From Paracoccus litorisediminis (GTDB lineage Bacteria > Pseudomonadota > Alphaproteobacteria > Rhodobacterales > Rhodobacteraceae), in assembly GCF_009711205.1 (NCBI RefSeq), contig NZ_WMIG01000016.1, positions 28,918-92,917 of the forward strand: DNA of 64,000 nucleotides, written 5' to 3'. Made by a program: the position numbers and the translations under genes. Shown here one piece after another: positions 15,272 to 23,733 of this stretch (positions within the stretch are counted from its first letter, which is position 1; each line of letters begins with the position of its first letter). The notes under the pieces were generated by a model. That model had not been told where the DNA came from. It saw only the letters and a list, made by a program, of their open reading frames with translations, and did no database searches.

Positions 15272-17008
15272 CTACACTCGGTCCGGTGGAAGTAAGGTCC
15301 GAGCGAGATCATTCGCGAGCGCCGGTCTATTAGCTGTTCGCAAAGCAGATATTGCGCGCTCTCTCAGCGTATGGCTCGGATGTTGTGTCAGCTTGTGGAC
15401 TAAGCCATCTAAGTATCGCCGGTACTGGCGAGCTGTACGGTATTGAGAATAAAATTTAGCGACCGACATATCTCCCGTTGCACAACTTTTTACAAAACCT
15501 GACAAAATTCCCACCTGTCGCATATATTGTGCAGTAAAGTGCCCTGAATATCTTGCTTTTAATAAGGTCACATTTGACCCTTCCAGTAACCCCGCGTGGC
15601 GTCGATCCTCCTCGAGAAGTGGGTCAAAAACAATCCAAGCATGCTTAGCACTTCGTAGTTCTGACCCCGCATCAGCGAATAATCCTGACCAGTCCGCTGC
15701 AGTTCCTGAAGGATATCTATTGTCCCAATCAATTTTCTCTGGATCTAGTGTGGCCTGAGGTGAGAATGCAATTACTGTGCATCCTGGCGAAATTGATGAG
15801 AAAGCACAGGCTGCATAAGCTCCCATAGATGTCCCAGAGAAGATTACCTGCTTGAACTTTTTGAAAAAGCCACGCTCCGCAAGATTATGTAACTCATCAT
15901 GCAACCGGGGAATGCGATACCAGTTTGGCCGATAGCAAAGCACTCCCAAACTTGACCATTCCATCTTCTTGGCAAAAGCATAACCCCAAGGATCGCGATA
16001 TTTTGTTGACGCCCGGACACTTGCTAAATTGTCGAAGCTTACATACAGAACTTTTCCACTTCTGTATGTGTGTTGAAGTGCGAATAGATCGTCAGAGATT
16101 AAGAATCCTCGGCGATTTTTAGTGGTTAGAAGGTCATTAAGCCATTGGGGGTCTTGTGATTCATGATTGAGCGCATTTTTCTCGGTATTTTTGTTATTCA
16201 AGCCAGCTATTTCCCTACTTTCATCCGTTAGAAAAGGGAAGTTCTTCTCAATGGAACGGTTAATTTCTTCGCTTGACATCATAACCATTCCACGGTGCTT
16301 TATAGTCGCCGCCGTAAACTGCGTATCGTTGGTCCCGTTATGCGTCACCAAAGAAAGCCGGTTTTCGATGACTACCGTTGGGAATCTCGTCGCCATGCCA
16401 AAGTGGCCGAATTCGTAAATGCTCTTGCTGGGATGTCGAATTGCGGCGCCGGCGCTCATGAATTCAACTGGCCAGTGATATACACCGTCCTGCTTGCCGC
16501 CGACAGAGCTGTACATGACTCCGCGAATACTTGCGACAAATACACCCTCGGCATTCATGCGTGTTGCGGTGAATTCGCGCATTGCTTCAATAAAATCGAT
16601 GCATACGCAATCGTCATCATCTAAGCGAAACTGTAAAGTTTGTGAATACTTTATATTAAGTTCGCGAAATACAATTCGTTGCGCTTCATGTACGGATATG
16701 ACTGGGAAGAAACGTAAAGTAACCTGCGGAATATTTTCGCATAGCGCTTTAAGTCTATCTTTAAATTCTGTCGGCATTAGGTCAGAGGAAAGGACCAAGA
16801 AGCGGAAGTTCTGGTCCGTTTGTGCCCGTAGCGATGCTAGAGTCAAAAGCTCGAAAGTTTTTAGTCTGGCCTCCATCCTGTCGCGAGAAAATAAATGTGC
16901 TGCGCGCTCGGTCAGAAGAATTTGGGCTTCTTCTTCTGACTTACCTTGGAATGCTTTCCAATCACCCTTTCCCAACAAGGAGAATCGGCATATGCCAACG
17001 ATGTTCAT
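15272..17008 (-). CDS. rhamnosyltransferase-like / alpha-beta-hydrolase fusion protein
   Basis: The ATG at 17008 has AGGAAGTCAGG just upstream and gives 578 residues; the longer open frame beyond it runs into IS-derived sequence. Residues 1-250 match the putative rhamnosyl transferase family (CRFSLLGKGDW, LKTFELLTLASLRAQTD, and the acidic LDDDD motif at 129-133). Residues 300-510 look like an alpha/beta hydrolase: SGTSMGAYAA with Ser394 as nucleophile, FDPLLEED (Asp462) and SGHFT (His490) as a possible triad. Low GC and opposite orientation mark it as prophage cargo. It probably decorates surface glycan and hydrolyses an ester; substrates unknown. An inverted repeat GTGAGG (15162) / CCTCAC (15187) in the gap before holin may terminate convergent transcripts. 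Confidence 0.65.
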   Translation of the reverse strand: MNIVGICRFSLLGKGDWKAFQGKSEEEAQILLTERAAHLFSRDRMEARLKTFELLTLASLRAQTDQNFRFLVLSSDLMPTEFKDRLKALCENIPQVTLRFFPVISVHEAQRIVFRELNIKYSQTLQFRLDDDDCVCIDFIEAMREFTATRMNAEGVFVASIRGVMYSSVGGKQDGVYHWPVEFMSAGAAIRHPSKSIYEFGHFGMATRFPTVVIENRLSLVTHNGTNDTQFTAATIKHRGMVMMSSEEINRSIEKNFPFLTDESREIAGLNNKNTEKNALNHESQDPQWLNDLLTTKNRRGFLISDDLFALQHTYRSGKVLYVSFDNLASVRASTKYRDPWGYAFAKKMEWSSLGVLCYRPNWYRIPRLHDELHNLAERGFFKKFKQVIFSGTSMGAYAACAFSSISPGCTVIAFSPQATLDPEKIDWDNRYPSGTAADWSGLFADAGSELRSAKHAWIVFDPLLEEDRRHAGLLEGSNVTLLKARYSGHFTAQYMRQVGILSGFVKSCATGDMSVAKFYSQYRTARQYRRYLDGLVHKLTQHPSHTLRERAISALRTANRPALANDLARTLLPPDRV

Positions 17009-17059
17009 CCTGACTTCCTGCGCATTACGTGTTGAGCTTAGGCAATAGATTCCAAATCC

Positions 17060-17872
17060 TATGGCGTCGTTTCGCTGGACGCAATCTGGTTCCCTGACCG
17101 TAAGTGTACGCTTGCGATCCTCTTCATTCCGGAAGGGTGGTTCGGCCGCTTTGCATGTCTGAAAGGACCACGGCTGCGGCCTGCCAACGGCGGTTTGGAA
17201 CCGCTGGTGATTATAGAGTGCTGCTGCGTGCGCCATCGTTGCTAGAGAGCGGCGGAGCGATACCGCCCACTGATGGCGCGCGCGGCCTGAGACCCTGCCT
17301 CCGTGGCGAGAAGAAAGGCAATAATGTTTCAAGGACCTCCGCAGGCGTTCAGTGAAGACGTTGTCGATTCTGCAGCACTTGTCATTCGAGTTCGGGTCCC
17401 GATCCGCTTCACGAGACGGATGGCCTCCGGCTTGTTCGGTAAGCGTCAGGCCAGCACGTTGCAGGATATTCTTCTCTGTTTCGCCCGCCGGCTGGTGGTC
17501 GAAGGAGGAGCGCGAGATCGAGGAGCTGAGCGAATCGGAGCCCCGATCGACAACGTCGGAGGGTCCCGCTCAATCATCCCGGTCGGCATTGTCTCTCGGA
17601 CCGATTGCGTTCCGATATCTCACCACTTGCCCGTCCACGGTTTGCGCGGTCAAGCCAAAAAAAATGTTGCCGACGGCATTCACCCGCGCTCTCCGGCCCG
17701 TGGAATTCAATGACTTCTTCCACTGGTGGTTCATCGACACGCCGACTTCGGCAGCCAGCTCCGGCTCGGTGTACACGCCCTTCACTGCTTCCAGCGGCAT
17801 GCTCGCCGTGAAGTCGCGGCATCGTTTCTGAGCTTTAACATTTCTGCTCCCTGTACTAGTGGACCAGAACAC
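17060..17872 (-). pseudogene. degenerate IS3-like transposase remnants
   Basis: The minus strand carries pieces of insertion sequences in different frames. At about 17170-17260 there is LYNHQRFQTAVGRP, typical of the C terminus of an IS3-group OrfB. At about 17700-17850 there is DFTASMPLEAVKGVY and PELAAEVGVS, like an IS3 OrfA helix-turn-helix. The pieces between are frameshifted, and the end of the 17570 frame (VVRYRNAIG) may come from another element. No intact transposase or clear terminal repeats are visible. The stretch from 17009 to 18026 therefore holds only IS debris and one tRNA scrap. Confidence 0.5.
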
Positions 17873-17906
17873 GTCGGATCGTAGTTTCCGTCCCTGTCCG
17901 AGTTCC

Positions 17907-17926
17907 GGCGAGTAGCTCAGTTGGAG
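17907..17926 (+). other. tRNA 5' fragment (about 20 nt)
   Basis: GGCGAGTAGCTCAGTTGG plus two bases matches the acceptor strand and first half of the D arm of a bacterial tRNA, then the match stops. The anticodon and T arms are absent, so it is not a gene. It may mark an old integration or recombination point. Confidence 0.4.
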
Positions 17927-18026
17927 GCGTTGACTAGTGAAATGAAGGGAGCTTATTGCTAAGCTATGTGCCGCCAGTCGGCTTGATAGTAGCTACGTCT
18001 AGGATCCCCGAGTTATAGGTATTTCT

Positions 18027-18338
18027 TTGAAAAGACATCATGTTGAAGAATTAATGGCATCCCTTGATCAGCTTGTGCGCCAAGGCTGGGTGGAGATTAA
18101 ACTTTGGCAGCTCTTGGAATGGTATGAAGTCGAAGAGCTGGGATCAGAAGTCTTCGGGGACGTTCAGGAACGATATTTCTCAATCGGCGGTGACGCCGAC
18201 CTCCATGTATACGATTCCGGGAATTTCCTCTTGGTCAAAAACGATAGGCTGATGTCTTTGACAACGAAGCTATCTGAGTTGAGACGTGCACAGGACGACA
18301 GTGTTGTAGAATTTCCTACAAAAATGCCGACGCAGTAA
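18027..18338 (+). CDS. hypothetical protein, cargo gene near integrase
   Basis: The frame gives 103 residues from the first ATG, or 94 from the ATG at 18054. The composition is acidic and protein-like (LVRQGWVEIKLWQLLEWYEVEEL, an amphipathic helix with many aromatic residues, then a beta-rich region SIGGDADLHVYDSG). I recognise no family. It stands alone between IS debris and the convergent integrase gene, a typical site for accessory phage genes such as immunity or defence proteins, but no function can be claimed. Confidence 0.5.
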   Translation: MKRHHVEELMASLDQLVRQGWVEIKLWQLLEWYEVEELGSEVFGDVQERYFSIGGDADLHVYDSGNFLLVKNDRLMSLTTKLSELRRAQDDSVVEFPTKMPTQ

Positions 18339-18441
18339 CCTTTGGGAGGAGAGAGGTTTCCGCAGATGCGCTTGCAGGGGGTTGGAGCGCATTGCGATCG
18401 TAATGCGGATGAGGATCGGCGTTGGCTCGGGTATTATGACG

Positions 18442-19542
18442 CTATTGCCTAGCAACGCCGCCTGATTTCCGGGTGATTGCATCGAGCCAACTCCAGCCCG
18501 CCCATTTGTCGCCGGTCGTTCTCAAATGCGTATACCGCTGCAAGCTTTGCCAGCTTCTGTGACCCGATACGCTCGCTGCCTGCGGGATCGTTCGACCCAT
18601 CTCGAACTGACGTGAGACACCTTCGTGCCTCAGGTCGTGAAAGTTCAAATCTGCGATGCCTGTGACCTTGGTTGCCCGGGTAAAGTTGGTGCTGATGGAC
18701 CGGTGATTGTAAGGGAAGATGCGCTCGCAGTCTCGGGTCATCATCGCATCTATGATCCGTTCGGCCTCGGGCGGTAGATCGACCCAGATATTGTTCCCAT
18801 CCTTCTCGCCCGGATGCTTCATGTCGCGGACTAAGACGCGGCCCGGTTCGAGATCCTCCCAACGCAGGGACGTTATTTCCTCTTGGCGGCGGCTGGAGAA
18901 AAGGGCGAATGCGCAGATCATGTGCATCGGCATGGATCCACGCCGGCGGGCCTGCTCCTCAAAGTAAGCCATGATCCTGTCCATCTCGTCGATAGTCGGT
19001 CGCCGCTCGCGCTTCTTGGACTTTGCGGTCAGGCCGAGGCGTCGGCATACCGCCACGGCCGCGTCCATCTCAACGCTGTTGAGCTTCATATTCCATGCAG
19101 GCGCGGCGATTGCGAAGATAGCTGACAGGTGAGACAGATAGTTGGCCGCGGTCTGAGGCTGGCGACCGCCGGCGTTCAGGAACTGCGCGAACGCGACAAT
19201 GTCTTTCGATGTTATCTGTTCGCATGACATCGCGGCGATGTCGTGGTTCTTGATCGCGGCAAGAACTTGCCCCTTTGTTTTTCCGATCTTCCTGGTGCTC
19301 GTCTTGAGATACTCATTTATTGCATCTGCGAGCGTGGCACCATTTCCCTTGATACGAGATAGCTGCTCAAATCCCCCGGGCTTCTTCAGCTCAGCTGCTT
19401 TGCGCTTTAGCCAAGCCTCAGCGGCGGGGCGACGGTCGAACGACGACGACGCTGAGGCTTTCTTGCCGTCTCGCATTATCCGGACCTGTGCGGTATACAC
19501 GATACTGCCGTCTTTTAGCCGGCGTTCGGTTATGGTTCCCAC
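18442..19542 (-). CDS. int: prophage tyrosine integrase, dusA-type
   Basis: The 366-residue protein has an N-terminal arm-binding region (GTITERRLKDGS, VYTAQVRI), a core-binding helix domain (about 65-165) and a catalytic domain with Arg218, Lys242, His302 and Arg305 (HDLR), His328 (SGHRSW) and the nucleophile Tyr337 (QRYTHL). All tyrosine-recombinase residues are present, so it looks active. It catalyses excision and integration of the prophage. Its 5' end points at dusA, 51 bases from the dusA ATG, matching the known group of dusA-targeting integrases. Confidence 0.9.
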   Translation of the reverse strand: MGTITERRLKDGSIVYTAQVRIMRDGKKASASSSFDRRPAAEAWLKRKAAELKKPGGFEQLSRIKGNGATLADAINEYLKTSTRKIGKTKGQVLAAIKNHDIAAMSCEQITSKDIVAFAQFLNAGGRQPQTAANYLSHLSAIFAIAAPAWNMKLNSVEMDAAVAVCRRLGLTAKSKKRERRPTIDEMDRIMAYFEEQARRRGSMPMHMICAFALFSSRRQEEITSLRWEDLEPGRVLVRDMKHPGEKDGNNIWVDLPPEAERIIDAMMTRDCERIFPYNHRSISTNFTRATKVTGIADLNFHDLRHEGVSRQFEMGRTIPQAASVSGHRSWQSLQRYTHLRTTGDKWAGWSWLDAITRKSGGVARQ

Positions 19543-19593
19543 GATTTGCTAAAGCCTCGCTCGATTCTTGCTAACGCTAAGCAAATCAGAAAT

Positions 19594-20673
19594 ATGAACC
19601 CACTAAAACCAGCAAAAACAGGACAGAACGGAAGGCTCAGGAAGTTGCTTAATCAGGCGGCGAAGATCGATTTAATCAAAGAAAACAACGCCGCGTTGCT
19701 TTCGGTCGCACCGATGATGGACTGGACCGACCGCAACTGCCGGATGGTCCATCGCATGCTGTCGCGCCGCGCGTTGCTTTATACCGAGATGGTGACGGCT
19801 CAGGCCATCATCCATGGTGAGCGGGGGCGGCTGTTGGATTACGACGCGGTCGAGCATCCCTTGGCGCTGCAACTGGGTGGGTCCGAACCGGCTCTGCTGG
19901 CCGAGGCCACGCGTATCGCCTCGGACTGGGGTTATGATGAGATCAACCTGAATGTCGGCTGTCCCAGCGACCGCGTGCAATCGGGTTGTTTCGGCGCGGT
20001 GCTGATGACCATGCCGCAACTGGTCGCGGATTGCGTGCAGGCGATGCAGAAGGTCAGCCCGGTCGAGATCACGGTGAAATGCCGCATCGGCGTCGACGAT
20101 CAGAACCCCGAGGAAGTGCTGCCCGCCTTTATCGCGCTGATGCGTGACAGCGGTGTGCGCCGCCTGTCGATCCACGCCCGCAAGGCATGGCTGCAGGGTC
20201 TGTCCCCGCGTGAGAATCGCGAGATCCCGCCGCTGGACTATCCGCTGGTTCACCGCATGAAGGCGCAGTTCCCCGATCTGCATCTGTCGATCAATGGCGG
20301 CATCGCCTCGATGGATGAGGTGCGGGGCCATCTGCAGGTCATGGACGGCGCAATGGTCGGTCGCGCGGCCTATCACCAACCGTGGGACATTCTGGGGCAG
20401 GCGGACCTGTTATGGGGCGATGAGCCCACATTCACCAATCCCTTCGACGCAGCCATCGCCATGCGGCCGGTGATCGACGCGCATGTAACGAATGGCGGAA
20501 GGCTGCATCAGTTCGGGCGCCACATGCTGGGCATGTTCCATGGCCGCCCCGGCGCGCGGGGCTGGCGCAGGTTGCTGTCCGAGGGCGCGTCCAAGGCCAC
20601 GGACCGGGCCTCGGCGCTGGCGGTCTATGATGCCGCGCTGGCCGAGGTAGCAGCCGGGGCCGAAGCGGCTTAA
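19594..20673 (+). CDS. dusA: tRNA-dihydrouridine synthase A, with element-derived N terminus
   Basis: DusA reduces uridine at positions 20/20a of the tRNA D loop using FMN and NADPH. SVAPMMDWTDRNCR is the conserved N-terminal motif, and NLNVGCPSDRV contains the catalytic Cys123. The first 35 or so residues (MNPLKPAK onward) do not look like a native DusA leader and are probably supplied by the prophage end. I chose ATG 19594; a TTG at 19546 and an ATG inside the conserved motif (19714) are alternatives. With this start it has 359 residues, slightly longer than usual. It converges on mazG with a 4-base overlap. Confidence 0.9.
   Translation: MNPLKPAKTGQNGRLRKLLNQAAKIDLIKENNAALLSVAPMMDWTDRNCRMVHRMLSRRALLYTEMVTAQAIIHGERGRLLDYDAVEHPLALQLGGSEPALLAEATRIASDWGYDEINLNVGCPSDRVQSGCFGAVLMTMPQLVADCVQAMQKVSPVEITVKCRIGVDDQNPEEVLPAFIALMRDSGVRRLSIHARKAWLQGLSPRENREIPPLDYPLVHRMKAQFPDLHLSINGGIASMDEVRGHLQVMDGAMVGRAAYHQPWDILGQADLLWGDEPTFTNPFDAAIAMRPVIDAHVTNGGRLHQFGRHMLGMFHGRPGARGWRRLLSEGASKATDRASALAVYDAALAEVAAGAEAA
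19688..19735. other. inferred attR of the prophage in the 5' end of dusA
   Basis: The sequence between the integrase start and the conserved dusA motif switches from phage-like to chromosomal character. In dusA-integrated elements the core lies in the codons for the conserved LSVAPMMDWTDR block, which is here at about 19700-19732. The exact core cannot be fixed without the left end, which is outside the window. Confidence 0.5.
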
Positions 20674-21509
20674 GCGCGCTCGGCGGCCTTGGCCGCGTCC
20701 CAAAGCGCGTCCATCTCGGCCAGATCGCTGTCCTCGGGGCGGCGGCCGTCGGCGGCAAGCGCCGCCTCGATCGAGCGGAAGCGACGGGTGAATTTGGCAT
20801 TGGCCAGCCGCAGGGCCTCTTCGGGGTCGATGTTCAGATGCCGGGCCAGATTCGCCATGACGAACATCAGGTCGCCGAATTCCTCGGTCTGGTGGGCGTG
20901 GTCCATGCTGTCGCCCGCCTCGACCAGTTCGGTGGCCTCTTCCTGGATCTTGGCCAGAACGTCCTGCGGGCCCGGCCAGTCAAAGCCCACGCGGGCGGCA
21001 CGGTTCTGCAGCTTGACCGCGCGGGTCAGCGCGGGCAGGCCAAGCGCCACGCCGTCCAAGACGCCTTTTTCGGCTTTCGCGGCGCGCTCTCGGGCCTTGA
21101 TCTCCTCCCAATCCTTGATCTGTTGGGCGGCAGATTTGTCGCGGGATTCGTCGCCAAAGATATGCGGATGGCGGTCGATCATCTTGTCCGAGATGCTGGC
21201 CACCACGTCCGAAAATCCGAACATCCCGGCTTCCTCTGCCATCTGCGCATGGAAAACCACCTGCAGCAGCAGATCGCCCAACTCTCCGGGCAGCTCGTCC
21301 CAGGCTTCGCGGGCGATGGCATCGGCGACTTCATGGGCCTCTTCGATGGTATAGGGGGCGATGGTCGCGAAATTCTGTTCGATGTCCCACGGGCAGCCGG
21401 TCTGGGGATCGCGCAGCGCCGCCATGATCGCCAGAAGCCGGGGAATTCCGGTTTCATCCGCCAGTGTCGGGCGGTCGGCCAGCGCCGGGTGCAATGCTTG
21501 ATCTGCCAT
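20670..21509 (-). CDS. mazG: nucleoside triphosphate pyrophosphohydrolase MazG
   Basis: Start chosen at the ATG complementary to 21507-21509, giving 279 residues, normal for MazG. Two MazG modules are visible: the first with CPWDIEQNF, YTIEEAHEVADAI, and ELGDLLLQVVFHAQ (the EExxE-x12-28-ExxD metal-binding pattern), the second with EEATELVEAG and EEFGDLMFVMANLAR. The enzyme hydrolyses NTPs to NMP and pyrophosphate, clearing non-canonical nucleotides and modulating (p)ppGpp effects. The gene is transcribed toward dusA. Confidence 0.92.
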   Translation of the reverse strand: MADQALHPALADRPTLADETGIPRLLAIMAALRDPQTGCPWDIEQNFATIAPYTIEEAHEVADAIAREAWDELPGELGDLLLQVVFHAQMAEEAGMFGFSDVVASISDKMIDRHPHIFGDESRDKSAAQQIKDWEEIKARERAAKAEKGVLDGVALGLPALTRAVKLQNRAARVGFDWPGPQDVLAKIQEEATELVEAGDSMDHAHQTEEFGDLMFVMANLARHLNIDPEEALRLANAKFTRRFRSIEAALAADGRRPEDSDLAEMDALWDAAKAAERA

Positions 21510-21713
21510 GGTCGGCCCTTCCTGATCCTGCGTAATGCCGGGTTTTCTCTGACCTGCCACAGGTGCCTCGTCATGTCCACGCCGGGGCGGTCTGACAGAT
21601 GGCGCAGATGTCATGCCGGGGTTTCTTGCCATCCCCCGGCCACGCGGCTACGGTGCGCGCCAATTCCGCCGGGGGGACCTCCCGGAGAACGCCTGTGAAA
21701 AAGGGATCAACCC

Positions 21714-22043
21714 ATGTTCGTGACCCCCGCCTATGCCCAAGCCGCCGCTCCGTCGGGCGCTGCCAGCATCGCGTCCTTCCTGCCGCTGATCCTGATCTTC
21801 GTGATCATGTATTTCCTGATGATCCGCCCGCAGCAGAAGCGTCTTAAGGAACATCGCGCCATGGTCGAGGCGGTCAAAAAGGGCGACGAAGTCATCACCC
21901 AGGGCGGTCTGATCGGCAAGGTCACCGCAGTGCGCGACAACGAGCTGGAAGTCGAAATCGCGCCGGGCGTCAAGTCGCGCGTCGTGCGCTCGACCATCAC
22001 CGGCGTCGTGAACAAGACCGCTTCGGTCGCCGCGAACAACTGA
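21714..22043 (+). CDS. yajC: preprotein translocase subunit YajC
   Basis: The 109-residue protein begins with a short leader ending AYAQA, has one hydrophobic segment (about residues 21-37, LPLILIFVIMYFLMI) followed by the hallmark RPQQKR, then a small soluble domain (KKGDEVITQGGLIGKV). YajC associates with SecDF in the inner membrane. It is the first gene of yajC-secD-secF, 13 bases before secD. The 204-base gap upstream holds an inverted repeat CCGGGG (21616) / CCCCGG (21639) and presumably the promoter. Confidence 0.95.
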   Translation: MFVTPAYAQAAAPSGAASIASFLPLILIFVIMYFLMIRPQQKRLKEHRAMVEAVKKGDEVITQGGLIGKVTAVRDNELEVEIAPGVKSRVVRSTITGVVNKTASVAANN

Positions 22044-22056
22044 GTTACCTGCCCAG

Positions 22057-23721
22057 ATGCTTCAGATCCCCGCCTGGAAACGTGTGCTGATCCTGGGGCT
22101 GATCGCCCTGGGTCTGCTCTATGCTGTGCCGAACCTGTTCTATAACCGGGTCGAGCAGCACAATGACGCCATTGCCAACATGGAAAGATCCGGCGTCGAG
22201 ACGCCCGAGGATCTGGCTGCCAAGGCCGGTTGGCCGAACTGGATGCCCTCGGGACTGGTCAATCTTGGCCTCGACCTGCGTGGGGGTGCCCACCTTCTGG
22301 GTGAAGTCCATGTGGCGGATGTCTACAAGGCGCGGATGGACAGCCTGTGGCCGGAACTGCGCGACGCTCTGGTCGCGCAGCGTGAGACGATCGGCGCCGT
22401 GCGCCGTGTCACCGCGCCCGACGGCCAGCTGATCATCGAGATCGGCAATGCCGACCAGATCGCCAAGGCAGTGGAAATCGCCCGCGGCATGGCGACGCCC
22501 GTCACCTCGATCAGCGGCGCGGGCTCGACCGATCTGGACATCAAGGGCAGCGGCAACCGCCTGACGGTGCAACTGTCCGATGCCGAAAAGGCCGCGACCG
22601 ACGACCGCACCGTTCAGCAATCGCTGGAAATCATCCGTCGCCGTATCGATGAGGTCGGCACGCGCGAACCCACGATCATGCGTCAGGGCGCGGACCGCAT
22701 CCTGATTCAGGTTCCGGGGATCGGCTCGGCCGAGGAACTCAAGCAGCTGATCGGCACGACCGCCAAGCTGACCTTCAACCCGGTCGTCAGCCGCGGCACG
22801 GATGCCAATGCACGTCCGGCGGCGGGGCAGGTGGTTCTGCCCTCGCTGGATGAGCAGGGCATTTACTACACGCTGGAGCAGAATCCCGTCGTCACCGGCG
22901 AGGATCTGACCGATGCCCGCCCCAGCTTTGACCAGAACGGCCAGCCCTCGGTTGACTTCCGCTTCGGTCCGGCTGGTGCGAAACGCTTCGGGGCCTATAC
23001 CTCGGCCAATATCGGCCAGCCCTTCGCCATCGTTCTGGACAATCAGGTGATTTCGGCACCGGTCATCCGGCAGGCGATCACCACCGGTTCGGGCCAGATC
23101 TCGGGCTCGATGGATGTCGAGGGTTCGACCCGTCTGGCCGTGCTGCTGCGCGCAGGCGCACTTCCGGCCGAGATGACCTTCCTTGAGGAACGGACCATCG
23201 GTCCGGAACTGGGGCAGGATTCGATCGATGCCGGACGGCTGTCCTCGATCATCGCCACTGGCGCGGTCGTGGCCTACATGATCGCAAGCTATGGGCTGTT
23301 CGGGGTCTTCGCCTCGGTCGCGGTGATCCTGAACGTCATCCTGATCCTGTCGATCATGTCGATGATGGGTGCGACGCTGACGCTGCCGGGCATTGCTGGG
23401 ATCGTGCTGACCGTCGGTACCGCGGTCGACGCCAACGTCATCATCTACGAACGCATCCGCGAGGAACTGCGTCGCGGCAAGCGCGTGGCCAAGGCCATCG
23501 ACGACGGCTTCAACGAGGCGATGTCGGCGATCATCGACGCCAACGTGACCTCGTTCATCGCGGCCATGGTGATGTTCTTCCTTGGCTCGGGGCCGGTGAA
23601 GGGCTTTGCGGTCACGCTGACCATCGGCCTTGTCACCTCGGTCTTCACGGCGATCTTCCTGACCCGCCTGCTGATCGTGTTCTGGCTTGACCTGCGCAAG
23701 CCGAAGCAACTTGTTCTGTAA
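22057..23721 (+). CDS. secD: protein translocase subunit SecD
   Basis: 554 residues with a first membrane helix at about 8-26, the LGLDLRGGAHL motif at 70-80, a large periplasmic domain, the EERTIGPELGQDSI motif, and five closing helices from about residue 400. SecD with SecF uses the proton gradient to pull exported proteins out on the periplasmic side. It is shorter than the E. coli protein (about 615) but normal for alphaproteobacteria. secF starts 12 bases downstream. Confidence 0.96.
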   Translation: MLQIPAWKRVLILGLIALGLLYAVPNLFYNRVEQHNDAIANMERSGVETPEDLAAKAGWPNWMPSGLVNLGLDLRGGAHLLGEVHVADVYKARMDSLWPELRDALVAQRETIGAVRRVTAPDGQLIIEIGNADQIAKAVEIARGMATPVTSISGAGSTDLDIKGSGNRLTVQLSDAEKAATDDRTVQQSLEIIRRRIDEVGTREPTIMRQGADRILIQVPGIGSAEELKQLIGTTAKLTFNPVVSRGTDANARPAAGQVVLPSLDEQGIYYTLEQNPVVTGEDLTDARPSFDQNGQPSVDFRFGPAGAKRFGAYTSANIGQPFAIVLDNQVISAPVIRQAITTGSGQISGSMDVEGSTRLAVLLRAGALPAEMTFLEERTIGPELGQDSIDAGRLSSIIATGAVVAYMIASYGLFGVFASVAVILNVILILSIMSMMGATLTLPGIAGIVLTVGTAVDANVIIYERIREELRRGKRVAKAIDDGFNEAMSAIIDANVTSFIAAMVMFFLGSGPVKGFAVTLTIGLVTSVFTAIFLTRLLIVFWLDLRKPKQLVL

Positions 23722-23733
23722 GGGGGCGGCACA

